NCBI GenBank assembly: GCA_001898145.1
Contig: MKSR01000036.1
Coordinates: 186,001-250,000 of the forward strand
Direction: 5' to 3'
DNA from: Dyadobacter sp. 50-39
GTDB taxonomy: Bacteria > Bacteroidota > Bacteroidia > Cytophagales > Spirosomataceae
DNA: 64,000 nt
The position numbers were made by a program, and so were the translations under genes. Shown piece by piece: positions 56,509 through 64,000 of the stretch; position 1 is the first letter of the stretch; every line of letters begins with the position of its first letter. A model generated the notes under the pieces. It was not told the origin of the DNA, ran no database searches, and saw only the letters and a program-made list of their open reading frames with translations.

Positions 56509-57165
56509 GTGATCACACGCCGGGCCGAACTGAAGACCGGTCAACATATACAGATGATCTACCGGGCGCGTGTGCACGTAAAGCGGATCGCCGCCGCTTC
56601 TTTCCAACCCCAGCTCGGATATGAGCTGGTGCCTTACCGGTTGTCGCCCGAAGGGCCACCCGGATTTCCTTTTCCGCCAATCTGGGACGATTACATAGGA
56701 GGACCTTACGGTTTAAATCCTCCTTCGCCCACGCCCCATAATCCGGTCGATCTTAACATGCCCATAGGGGAAACGCGCAGCTATGTGGTGAGGCTGGAAT
56801 TGGTTTTCGACACGGAGTTTCAAAGCGGCCAGTATTTGGGTGACCAGCTCATTGGCGTTACGGCAAACCGGCCCTCTCGGTGGCGTGCGCTATTTGCTGC
56901 CCACCGAGATCATATTCGCAAAAATCCGGTATGCACCCGTAACGCCTGCGGGCAGCTCGCGGAAAAACGAAAGGCCGGTGTAGATATAATGGCCTTTGCC
57001 ATACTGCGCATAAAGCGTGCTGCCTTCCCGCGCGGGTTCGTCCTTGTCGTTGGCGGAAAACAGTGCCTGGTAATTTTTTTTATCCCAATCCTGGGCGAAA
57101 TACAGCCCGCGCTCCTGGATCCAGCCTTCGAAATCTTTTTGCGTAATTTTGTTGGGATAATTTAA
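56509..57165 (+). CDS. Possible hypothetical or decayed gene; coding-like only up to about 56890
   Basis: The 405 bases between the HxlR and PIG-L genes hold an open frame from GTG 56509. Its first ~127 residues look protein-like: codon use matches the neighbours, a Pro/Gly-rich segment (GPPGFPFPPIWDDYIGGPYG) and beta-strand-like SYVVRLELVFDTEFQSGQYLGDQL. The rest (56890-57165) runs antisense through the 3' end of the PIG-L gene and is unlikely to be real. It may be the 5' remnant of a gene truncated by a rearrangement, or a real gene with a long antisense tail. No family is recognised and no other feature is seen in this gap. Confidence 0.35.
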   Translation: MITRRAELKTGQHIQMIYRARVHVKRIAAASFQPQLGYELVPYRLSPEGPPGFPFPPIWDDYIGGPYGLNPPSPTPHNPVDLNMPIGETRSYVVRLELVFDTEFQSGQYLGDQLIGVTANRPSRWRALFAAHRDHIRKNPVCTRNACGQLAEKRKAGVDIMAFAILRIKRAAFPRGFVLVVGGKQCLVIFFIPILGEIQPALLDPAFEIFLRNFVGII

Positions 57166-59367
57166 AATGGGGTTCTGCGGTTGCAAAAGGCGCATTTCCG
57201 CATCTTCCTCGGTGACCCTTTCACGGCCAAGCTCTATATGGTACGGGCCAATTTCTTTCACTTTCTGACCGCCCGGAATGGTGTATTGCACCACCATCGT
57301 GCCGCCATTTTTGACGTAGTCCATTAATTTGGCCTGGTAGTTTTTCAAATAGCCCTCTGTGTTATAAGCGCGCACACCCACCACAACTGCATCGTACATG
57401 TTCAGGTCTTTGGCCAGCGCCGCCTCGTTGAGCATCGTCACCTGGCAGTCCATTTGCCGCAATGCGGTAGGCACATCATCGCCCGCGCCAGCGATATAGC
57501 CAATGTTCCTGGCGGCAACTTTTACATCGATCTTGGCCAGCCTGGCAGAAGACTCCGGAAACAGCGTCTGGCTAGGAATGTGCTGGTAGGCGATTGTTTT
57601 GACGGATTTGTCGTACTGCTTCCCATCGACGGTCGCCACAGCTTTTATAACAGCTTCCTGGTTACCGGCTGGCGGGGTGATAATAAATGAGAAATACTGC
57701 TGCTGGTATTTATTGGTCAGATTAAATTCGGCTGATTCGGGAACCACTTTCCAGCCCGACGGAACCACCGGTTTTAAGCTGCCTTTGACGCTGCTGCGCT
57801 GCGCCTCGACGACCATATTGACCGTTTTAGCCTCCATTGACGGGAAAATGAACACTGGCTCGGTAATGGTGCTAGTCACCGGCGGTCTGATCTCGAACGG
57901 GCGGTAAATTTCGCCTTCGGCCGGATCGACGGATTTGTAGACCCAAGGCCTTTCAAACACAAACCGCTGGCCGCCGATCTCGAACTGATAGCTGGTTTTA
58001 GTCTCCGGACGGTTTTCGGGAAATCCGATATCCTGCTGGCGATCGATCTGGAAAATGCCCCGCTCGATGGGTTTTTCCAGCCAGTAGGGCTGCGTGGTGT
58101 TCAGCGTGGCAGGCAGTAAGGCCTTTTTGGGAAAAGCATTCATTTGATTTGCACCTAGGGAAAGGTTCAAAACGCTATCGGCCGGTCCGCCGGTCCAGTT
58201 AAGGGAAACAAGCTTGACAGGGTAGTCGGATCTTTTTACAACGCTGATGTTAATTAGGGCATCATCGCCGGCCACACCGGAAAAGTCGTTAGGATTGGTC
58301 TCAAACCAAAGTCCCGCGCATTGCTGGATCAGGTCTTTGACTTCTTCTTTCTTTGCCTTCACATAGATGTTTGCCGAATCCAGTTTGCTGAGCTCTGTGT
58401 TGATTTTGAGCAGTTCTGTAATGGAGGCCGAAGGTTTGTCGACCGAATAATTTTTGATAGCCGCCCAGATCAGCGCCTGCACTTTCTCGCTACCCTTCAC
58501 GCGCTTCCAGCTCACATCGATGCCGTCAAAAAGGTTTTTCTGGGCCGGCGTGCCTACTTTATGTAGGAAGTAATCGATCCGCTCTCCGCGTTGCGGAGCG
58601 CTTCCAAAGCCCTGGCTGCGGTGCTGGCTGCGGCTTAATGCGGCGATTTCTGTGTAGGATTTGCCTAAAACAGGGTTATAACCACCAATCTCAATGGAAA
58701 TGAATGGATTTTTCTCCTCGTTGGGCGGCCTGTTGGTAAAGCCCGGGGTGAACGTGTTCCATACCAGGCGTTTGGCCTGCCAGGTTTTAACGAATTGAAG
58801 CTGGTCGGGGTAAGCCTTCGGATCTGAGGCCAGCTTGAAACCCTCTTCGGCCAGGTATGCCGAAGTCTGATGGTGACCATGCCCTGCGCGCGGGTCGGGT
58901 GGGAAACGGGTAATGATCACATCGGGCTGAAACTTGCGGATCATCCATACCACATCGCCCAGCACTTTCTCGCGGTCCCAGAAGTTGAGTGTCTCATCGC
59001 GTGTTTTGGAAAACCCAAAGTCGTAAGCGCGGGAAAAGAACTGCTGGGCGCCATCGATGCGCCTTGCCGCGAGCAGCTCCTGGGTACGGATCACGCCGAT
59101 ATTGTAGCCCTGCTCGGAGCCGATCAGGTTCTGGCCGCCATCCCCACGGGTGAGCGACAAGTAGCCGGTGCGCACCAGTTGGTCCTTGGAAAGATAAGAC
59201 AGCATCAGCGTATTCTCATCGTCGGGATGGGCTGCGATGTAGAGCACCGAGCCGAGCACATCGAGCTTTTTGATGTTTTGGAAAATTTCACTCGACGAAA
59301 GGGCGGGCGCCTGGGCCAGCAGCCGGGTGGTCAACAGTACGAATACGAGCGTAAAAAGACGGTGCAT
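56890..59367 (-). CDS. Exported PIG-L family deacetylase
   Basis: An 825-residue exported protein (signal peptide HRLFTLVFVLLTTRLLAQ). The N-terminal PIG-L/LmbE domain (~30-290) has the zinc-binding AHPDDEN and a second metal region (RAGHGHHQTSAYLAEEGF), as in N-acetylglucosaminyl deacetylases. The middle is beta-rich (~380-640), and the end (~680-820) resembles a class-I amidotransferase-like ThuA domain (YDAVVVGVRAYNTEGYLKNYQAKLMDYVKNGGTMVVQYT). The long form is typical of Bacteroidota, acting on an extracellular amino sugar (inferred). It lies 30 bases behind the phosphopantetheinyl transferase gene. Confidence 0.88.
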   Translation of the reverse strand: MHRLFTLVFVLLTTRLLAQAPALSSSEIFQNIKKLDVLGSVLYIAAHPDDENTLMLSYLSKDQLVRTGYLSLTRGDGGQNLIGSEQGYNIGVIRTQELLAARRIDGAQQFFSRAYDFGFSKTRDETLNFWDREKVLGDVVWMIRKFQPDVIITRFPPDPRAGHGHHQTSAYLAEEGFKLASDPKAYPDQLQFVKTWQAKRLVWNTFTPGFTNRPPNEEKNPFISIEIGGYNPVLGKSYTEIAALSRSQHRSQGFGSAPQRGERIDYFLHKVGTPAQKNLFDGIDVSWKRVKGSEKVQALIWAAIKNYSVDKPSASITELLKINTELSKLDSANIYVKAKKEEVKDLIQQCAGLWFETNPNDFSGVAGDDALINISVVKRSDYPVKLVSLNWTGGPADSVLNLSLGANQMNAFPKKALLPATLNTTQPYWLEKPIERGIFQIDRQQDIGFPENRPETKTSYQFEIGGQRFVFERPWVYKSVDPAEGEIYRPFEIRPPVTSTITEPVFIFPSMEAKTVNMVVEAQRSSVKGSLKPVVPSGWKVVPESAEFNLTNKYQQQYFSFIITPPAGNQEAVIKAVATVDGKQYDKSVKTIAYQHIPSQTLFPESSARLAKIDVKVAARNIGYIAGAGDDVPTALRQMDCQVTMLNEAALAKDLNMYDAVVVGVRAYNTEGYLKNYQAKLMDYVKNGGTMVVQYTIPGGQKVKEIGPYHIELGRERVTEEDAEMRLLQPQNPILNYPNKITQKDFEGWIQERGLYFAQDWDKKNYQALFSANDKDEPAREGSTLYAQYGKGHYIYTGLSFFRELPAGVTGAYRIFANMISVGSK

Positions 59368-59397
59368 AAAGGGTTAAGGTGGTTGGTATAGGGCTGA

Positions 59398-60024
59398 TTA
59401 AAGGGTCCAGGTCAATACATAGTCTTCAAATGTATCAAATTGAATTTGTATCGGTTCTATAAGATCCGCTTTTTGAAGGGTAACTTCAAAAAGCCCGTTT
59501 TGGTTGCGGGAAAACCTTTCAATGGTGATATGTTTTTTCAGATCGAGCGCGGCATCGCCGGCATATTTAAATACGGATTCCTTGGCCGACCAAATCAGGT
59601 GCATTTGAAGGTTGTCTTCCAAATCGACCCATTGCAGCTCCGCATCATTCAGGAAATAGAATGCACCCTTGCAGATCGAGGGCTTCATTTGCTGGATATC
59701 TACGCCCACCGCTTGCCCCCGGCGAAGGTACACGCACGCATATGCACCCGAATGCGACATCGAAATCTCGAAAGCCGACCCGCTCAGGTGCGGTTTGCGC
59801 TGCGCATCGTAGGCTATCAGCGCGGTTTGGCCTGACATTTCTTTTAACAAAGCCCTGCACGCCAGCCATTCCTGTTTTCGTTTTTCTTTCGAAATCGCAT
59901 CCAGTGTTTGCCGTTCGGACGGCTGCAAAGCAAGCATTGCCAGCAAATCCTCCCAGGGCTCGCTCATGCGCCAAATGCCCAGTTTCGATACCGGTGAAAT
60001 GCTTTTTATAGAAACGATGCCCAT
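59398..60024 (-). CDS. 4'-phosphopantetheinyl transferase, Sfp type
   Basis: Activates carrier proteins by adding the phosphopantetheine arm of CoA. The 208-residue protein shows the motifs VGVDIQ (Mg-binding Asp), HLIWSAKESVFKYAG (WxxKEa), and FEISMSHSGAYACVYL. The start ATG 60024 is 57 bases from the divergent C45-hydrolase gene. No carrier-protein or synthase gene is in the window, but the neighbouring C45 and CoA-ligase genes suggest that a polyketide-like pigment cluster continues beyond the right end. Confidence 0.9.
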   Translation of the reverse strand: MGIVSIKSISPVSKLGIWRMSEPWEDLLAMLALQPSERQTLDAISKEKRKQEWLACRALLKEMSGQTALIAYDAQRKPHLSGSAFEISMSHSGAYACVYLRRGQAVGVDIQQMKPSICKGAFYFLNDAELQWVDLEDNLQMHLIWSAKESVFKYAGDAALDLKKHITIERFSRNQNGLFEVTLQKADLIEPIQIQFDTFEDYVLTWTL

Positions 60025-60081
60025 TTATTGCTAATTTTGATATTCAGGAGGCGCCGCATTTACGCCCCTGAGCTGATTTTT

Positions 60082-61767
60082 ATGTGGCCTAAAAACAAAG
60101 TCCTGCGTTCGGCACTCAAAGCATTCGCTGTATTTTTTCTGATCCTAGCAATACTCTTTGGATTGTTCCTGTGGCGCATCCGGGTACCCAAGCCCGAGCT
60201 TGAAAGTACTAAAACTGTACAAAGTTACAAACGCGAGCAAATAGGGGAGAACCATTACCGGGTAGGCAACAACTGGCTGCGCAAGAATAAGCATGGCATT
60301 TGGGAAATGTACCTGGAAGGTACGCCCTACGAGCGCGGTCTAATTTATGGTATCCTGGCTAAGGAGCTGATGGAGAAGCAGGAAGTGCATTTTGTGGCGC
60401 AAATCAAGGAAATGATCCCGAGTGCGTTTTTCCTGCAAGTACTGAAAGGTTTTGTAGGCTGGTTCAACCGCGACATTTACAAATACACTCCGCTGGAAAA
60501 CCAGCAGGAAATCTACGGGGTCTCGCAGTCTTTCCCGGATCAGTTCAATTACATCGGCCCGAAATATTACCGGATTCTCAACTACCATGCCGCCCATGAT
60601 ATCGGCCATGCCTTAACGGATTTGAATATGGTGGGCTGCACCTCTTTTGCGGTCAACCACTCGCTTACCAAAGATTCGACGCTGCTGATTGCACGGAATT
60701 TCGATTTTTACATGGGCGATGCATTTGCCGAAGACAAGCTGATCGTCTTTATGAATCCCGATAAAGGCTATAAATTCGCTTCCTATGCCTGGGCGGGCCT
60801 GACAGGCGTCGTTTCCGGGATTAATGAAAAAGGGGTCACCGTTACGCTGAACGCTTCCAAATCCGATATCCCTTTCGCTGCCAAAGAGCCTATCTCGATT
60901 CTGGCCAGGGAAATATTGCAGTATGCAGGCAGCATTCAGGAAGCGCGGAAAATCGCTGCTAAAAGCCAGACCTTTGTTTCTGAATCGCTGCTGATTGGCT
61001 CTGCGGCCGATGACAAGGCGGTTATTATCGAGAAATCGCCCCAGAAGATGGACGTCTATGACCCGGGAATAGATGCCGTGGTTTGTGCAAATCACTACCA
61101 GAGCGCCGCATTTGTGAAGGACTCTGTCAACATCAATAACATCCGCGATACTGACTCAAAGGCGCGTTTTGATCGAATGACCCAGCTTATGAGCCGCTCA
61201 TACCCGATCGATGTCAGCGCGGCGGCGGGCATTCTGCGTGATCAAAAGGGGGTCGATGACAAATTTATCGGTTACGGTAATTCAAAGCTGCTCAATCAGC
61301 TGATCGCCCACCACGGCATCGTTTTCAAACCTGCTAAAAAAGAGTTCTGGATATCTTCGCCGCCTTACCAGCTTGGCGAGTTTGTGGGCTATGATTTAAA
61401 TGAAATCTTTGCCCGCAAAGGGAATTTTGCCTCGTTCGACTCGCTGGATATTGACAGTGACCCTTTTCTTCAATCAGCGGATTATAAAAAGTTTGAAGCT
61501 TTTAAATCAGTCAAACAGAAAATCACTAAATATGTGATGCTGGATGTGCCGCTTACGCTGACGGGCGAGGATGAGCAGAATTTTGTCGCCAATAATGCGC
61601 AGAGCTACTTGCCGTATTTTTTTCTGGGCGAGTATCATCAAAAGAAAGGCAGCTTAGGCAAGGCGACCGCCTACTACCAGCAGGCCTTGCAACGCGAGGT
61701 TTCTTCTTTGAATGAGCAGAACCTGATCCGCGAGCGCATCGCTGAATGTAAGCTGGGCAAGCGCTAA
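60082..61767 (+). CDS. C45-family autoproteolytic acyltransferase/hydrolase
   Basis: A 561-residue membrane-anchored Ntn-hydrolase of the acyl-CoA:6-aminopenicillanate acyltransferase (peptidase C45) type. From ATG 60082 an N-terminal membrane helix (AFAVFFLILAILFGLFLW) precedes the C45 domain; the nucleophile is probably Cys186 in MVGCTSFAVNHSLTKDSTLLIARNFDF. AWAGLTGVVSGINEKGVTVTLNAS and LLIGSAADDKAVIIEKSP follow. A C-terminal TPR-like stretch (YFFLGEYHQKKGSLGKATAYYQQAL) ends the chain. Such proteins accompany flexirubin/aryl-polyene clusters in Bacteroidota, where an acyltransfer to the pigment is plausible. Confidence 0.87.
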   Translation: MWPKNKVLRSALKAFAVFFLILAILFGLFLWRIRVPKPELESTKTVQSYKREQIGENHYRVGNNWLRKNKHGIWEMYLEGTPYERGLIYGILAKELMEKQEVHFVAQIKEMIPSAFFLQVLKGFVGWFNRDIYKYTPLENQQEIYGVSQSFPDQFNYIGPKYYRILNYHAAHDIGHALTDLNMVGCTSFAVNHSLTKDSTLLIARNFDFYMGDAFAEDKLIVFMNPDKGYKFASYAWAGLTGVVSGINEKGVTVTLNASKSDIPFAAKEPISILAREILQYAGSIQEARKIAAKSQTFVSESLLIGSAADDKAVIIEKSPQKMDVYDPGIDAVVCANHYQSAAFVKDSVNINNIRDTDSKARFDRMTQLMSRSYPIDVSAAAGILRDQKGVDDKFIGYGNSKLLNQLIAHHGIVFKPAKKEFWISSPPYQLGEFVGYDLNEIFARKGNFASFDSLDIDSDPFLQSADYKKFEAFKSVKQKITKYVMLDVPLTLTGEDEQNFVANNAQSYLPYFFLGEYHQKKGSLGKATAYYQQALQREVSSLNEQNLIRERIAECKLGKR

Positions 61768-61814
61768 TGCCTTCGCGCAGTTTTTCAGATTTTTAATACC
61801 AACCTTTGATTGCC

Positions 61815-63065
61815 ATGGATCCCCAAACACAGCAGCCGGCTTTGCAGCAGCTCTTGCTTTATGTCGCCAACTACTCGAATTACTATAAGCGGATTTTCCG
61901 GGAGCATCATATCAATCTGGACGCGGTTCAGACCACGGCCGATCTTGCGCAGCTGCCCTTTACAACCAAGGACGATCTGGCGCAGCACAACGATGATTTT
62001 CTTTGTGTACCCAAAGGCCGGATTACCGACTTTGTGACCACCTCCGGCACGCTCAGTGACCCGGTCGCATTTTACCTGACCGATTCGGACGTCGAGCGCC
62101 TTGCCGAAAACGAAGCCGAATCGTTTCGGTGCGCGGGCGGCTCCCCGCAGGATATCTATCAGCTGATGACCACCATCGACCGCCGTTTTATGGCCGGGCT
62201 GGCATATTGGATGGGCGCGCGCAAAATGGGCGCAGGCATGATCCGTGTCGGCCCGGGAGCGCCGTTTCTGCAATGGGAATCGATTCAGCGGTTCTCACCG
62301 ACAGTGATCATCGCAATTCCGTCATTTATCCCCAGGCTGATCGACTACGCGGTGGCCAACCAGATCGATTTCAGCGCTTCGAGCGTCAAATCCATCATCT
62401 GTATCGGCGAGCCGATCCGCAACCCGGATTTTTCGCTCAACGAGCTCGGCAAACGCATTACCGCTCAGTGGGATGTGAAATTGTATTCCACGTATGCGTC
62501 CACGGAAATGGGCGCAGCATTCACCGAGTGCCAGGAAGGCAGGGGCGGGCATTTGAATCCGGATCTGTTGATTTTGGAGGTCGTAGACCAAGACGGTCAG
62601 GCCGTCCAAGACGGCGAGCTGGGCGAGGTGGTAGTTACCACGCTGGGCGTGGAAGGCATGCCGCTGCTGCGCTATAAAACCGGCGATCTTTGCCATGTAT
62701 ACTACCAGCCGTGCGCATGCGGGCGCACCAGCCCGCGACTCGGACCTGTGGTGGGCAGAAAGCAACAGATGATCAAATTCAAGGGTACCACCATTTTCCC
62801 GCCGGCATTGTTTGACGTGCTCGATGCGGTGAAAGAAATCGATCTGTATCAGGTGGTCGTATCTAAAAACGAGTTTGGAAACGATGAGATAACCATTGTC
62901 TTACCGATGCAGTTGCAGACCTCGGCATTCAAGGAAACGATGCATTCGTTGTTCAAATCAAGGCTGCGCGTATCGCCTGCATTAACTTTCGTAACCGCTG
63001 AAGAACTAACTTTCCGGATCTACAAACAGGAGAAACGCAAACCTGAGAAATTGATCTATATTTGA
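61815..63065 (+). CDS. Phenylacetate-CoA ligase-like AMP-forming enzyme
   Basis: A 416-residue adenylating enzyme of the PaaK-like group, which makes CoA thioesters of aryl acids. Visible are the phosphate-binding TTSGTLSDPVAFYLT, the adenine-site YSTYASTEMG, RYKTGDLCHVYYQPCACGRTSPRLGPVVGR with the paired cysteines, and the C-terminal subdomain (TIFPPALFDVLDAV). ATG 61815 is used. In flexirubin and aryl-polyene loci such a ligase activates the aromatic starter; this role is inferred from the neighbours. Confidence 0.88.
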   Translation: MDPQTQQPALQQLLLYVANYSNYYKRIFREHHINLDAVQTTADLAQLPFTTKDDLAQHNDDFLCVPKGRITDFVTTSGTLSDPVAFYLTDSDVERLAENEAESFRCAGGSPQDIYQLMTTIDRRFMAGLAYWMGARKMGAGMIRVGPGAPFLQWESIQRFSPTVIIAIPSFIPRLIDYAVANQIDFSASSVKSIICIGEPIRNPDFSLNELGKRITAQWDVKLYSTYASTEMGAAFTECQEGRGGHLNPDLLILEVVDQDGQAVQDGELGEVVVTTLGVEGMPLLRYKTGDLCHVYYQPCACGRTSPRLGPVVGRKQQMIKFKGTTIFPPALFDVLDAVKEIDLYQVVVSKNEFGNDEITIVLPMQLQTSAFKETMHSLFKSRLRVSPALTFVTAEELTFRIYKQEKRKPEKLIYI

Positions 63066-63098
63066 CCCCTCTATTACCATAAAAATAAAATTACGATC

Positions 63099-63713
63099 AT
63101 GAAAAAGTTTATTTACGCGTCTGTAATGGCCATTTCGATGCTTGCCGCAGATGCAGCTTTTGCTCAGCGTGTGGATCTTCGTTCAGGAGATGTCAGCGTG
63201 TTGTCCGGCCAGAAAACGGTTAACGTAGAATACGATTATTCCGAGTTTGGGGTAGGTAAATTTGCCACCGAGCAGGAGTACCTCGATAAGAAATCCGCTG
63301 AATACAATGCCAAGGAAGCCGGCAAAGGAGATGCGTGGAAAAAAGCTTGGGTAGAAGACCGCAAGGCGCGCTTTGAGCCCAAGTTCGAAGAGCTCTTCAA
63401 TAAGGGAATGCAAGATAAGGGCATTACAGCGGTCAAAGGCCGTCCGGATGCGCAGTATACGCTGATTGTGAAAACCAAGTTTGTCGAGCCGGGCTTTAAC
63501 GTGGGCGTCATGCGCAAGAATGCTTACGTGGATTTTGAGGTGGATCTGGTCGAATCCGCCAATAAATCCAGTAAAGTTGCTGAAATTGGAATGAGAAACG
63601 TTCCCGGTGGTCAGTTCGGCGGTTTCGACTTCGATACCGGTGTGCGCATCGCGGAATCTTATGCGAAAGCGGGTAAATCCCTGGCAGCGTTTCTGGACAA
63701 AAAACTCAAATAA
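63099..63713 (+). CDS. Exported protein of unknown function
   Basis: A 204-residue exported protein (signal peptide KKFIYASVMAISMLAADAAFA). The mature domain is mixed alpha/beta with a basic, helical middle (EAGKGDAWKKAWVEDRKARFEPKFEELFNKGMQDKG) and strands YTLIVKTKFVEPGFNVGVMRKNAYVDFEVDLVES, ending in a helix (AESYAKAGKSLAAFLDKKL). It resembles Bacteroidota periplasmic proteins often annotated as hypothetical; I cannot name a family. It is 33 bases from the ligase gene and 21 bases before the next, so it belongs to the same run. Confidence 0.8.
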   Translation: MKKFIYASVMAISMLAADAAFAQRVDLRSGDVSVLSGQKTVNVEYDYSEFGVGKFATEQEYLDKKSAEYNAKEAGKGDAWKKAWVEDRKARFEPKFEELFNKGMQDKGITAVKGRPDAQYTLIVKTKFVEPGFNVGVMRKNAYVDFEVDLVESANKSSKVAEIGMRNVPGGQFGGFDFDTGVRIAESYAKAGKSLAAFLDKKLK

Positions 63714-63734
63714 ACTTTCAAATTACTACCAGTT

Positions 63735-64000
63735 ATGAAAAAGTTACTACTGATCGCATTGGTGCTAGTGAATGCCTCGGTCGCTGTGGCCGATAACACG
63801 ATGGCAGACCTGTTTGCCGGCAAAGCCAAACTGGTTTTCCTGGGCCTTGACTTTACACAAGCCAAGTACATTGGCAAAGTAGGCTTTACTGACGCGCAAG
63901 CCATCCAGAATCAGCATATTGTGAGCTGGAATAATTTGATCGAGCTTGAACCCAAAAAATTCTCCCTGCAAAAGGCTTTCAGCCTCAAAGACGATCAGTA
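63735..64000 (+). CDS. Exported protein, cut by the window end
   Basis: ATG 63735 opens a frame that runs without a stop to the end of the window, giving 88 residues. It has a signal peptide (KKLLLIALVLVNASVAVA) and a mature part starting DNTMADLFAGKAKLVFLGLDFTQAKYIGKVGFTD. The FLGLDFTQAKYIG motif is seen in other small exported Bacteroidota proteins next to proteins like the preceding one. Function unknown; the 3' end lies beyond the window. Confidence 0.75.
   Translation, partial: MKKLLLIALVLVNASVAVADNTMADLFAGKAKLVFLGLDFTQAKYIGKVGFTDAQAIQNQHIVSWNNLIELEPKKFSLQKAFSLKDDQ

Overview
The window looks like chromosomal DNA of a Bacteroidota member of the order Cytophagales, most likely a Dyadobacter-like (Spirosomataceae) species. 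The reasons are a PorP/SprF type IX secretion protein, SusC-like and other TonB-dependent barrels, DUF5618, DUF6934 and DUF1684 proteins, near absence of Shine-Dalgarno sequences, -7 boxes of the form TAnnTTTG upstream of several genes, and roughly 50% G+C. No tRNA, rRNA, CRISPR array, insertion sequence or prophage was recognised.

Region 1 (1-10749) is a catabolic locus. A minus-strand AraC-type regulator faces a plus-strand run encoding a UxaA-family sugar-acid dehydratase, an SDR dehydrogenase, an FAH-family diketo-acid hydrolase, an amidohydrolase-type lactonase and a RhaM-type mutarotase. A secreted, catalytically degenerate EEP-fold protein and LutA follow; then, after a small minus-strand secreted protein, come LutB, LutC and a GNAT acetyltransferase. 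Together these fit a non-phosphorylating 6-deoxyhexose (L-fucose or L-rhamnose) pathway yielding pyruvate and L-lactate, with LutABC oxidising the lactate. The first sugar dehydrogenase and the transporter are not in the window.

Region 2 (10796-26766) is mostly housekeeping: cytidylate kinase, a DAO-type FAD oxidoreductase, a very large putative outer-membrane propeller/barrel protein, PorP/SprF, the E1 and E2 subunits of 2-oxoglutarate dehydrogenase, MazG-like pyrophosphohydrolase, Dtd, a DUF6934/small-protein pair, serine dehydratase, MgtE and RsmA.

Region 3 (26855-44849) holds a 1204-residue hybrid histidine kinase, an outer-membrane TonB-type barrel, a purK-purE-LysM operon, a BatA-type membrane protein, a YcxB-like protein, DUF1684, a lipoprotein with a collagen-like tract, OsmC, and a TonB receptor translationally coupled to HemW.

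Region 4 (44851-53958) has CtlX and an arginine deiminase-like enzyme (arginine to ornithine) and, divergently, an iron-sulfur assembly operon sufC-sufD-sufS-DUF5618-sufE-DUF59, followed by a bacilliredoxin and a VWA protein.

Region 5 (54197-64000) contains two cold-shock-domain genes, a divergent SDR/HxlR pair around a perfect palindrome, a secreted PIG-L deacetylase, and the apparent edge of a pigment-type (flexirubin/aryl-polyene-like) cluster: phosphopantetheinyl transferase, C45-family acyltransferase/hydrolase, phenylacetate-CoA-ligase-like enzyme and two exported proteins, the last cut by the window end.
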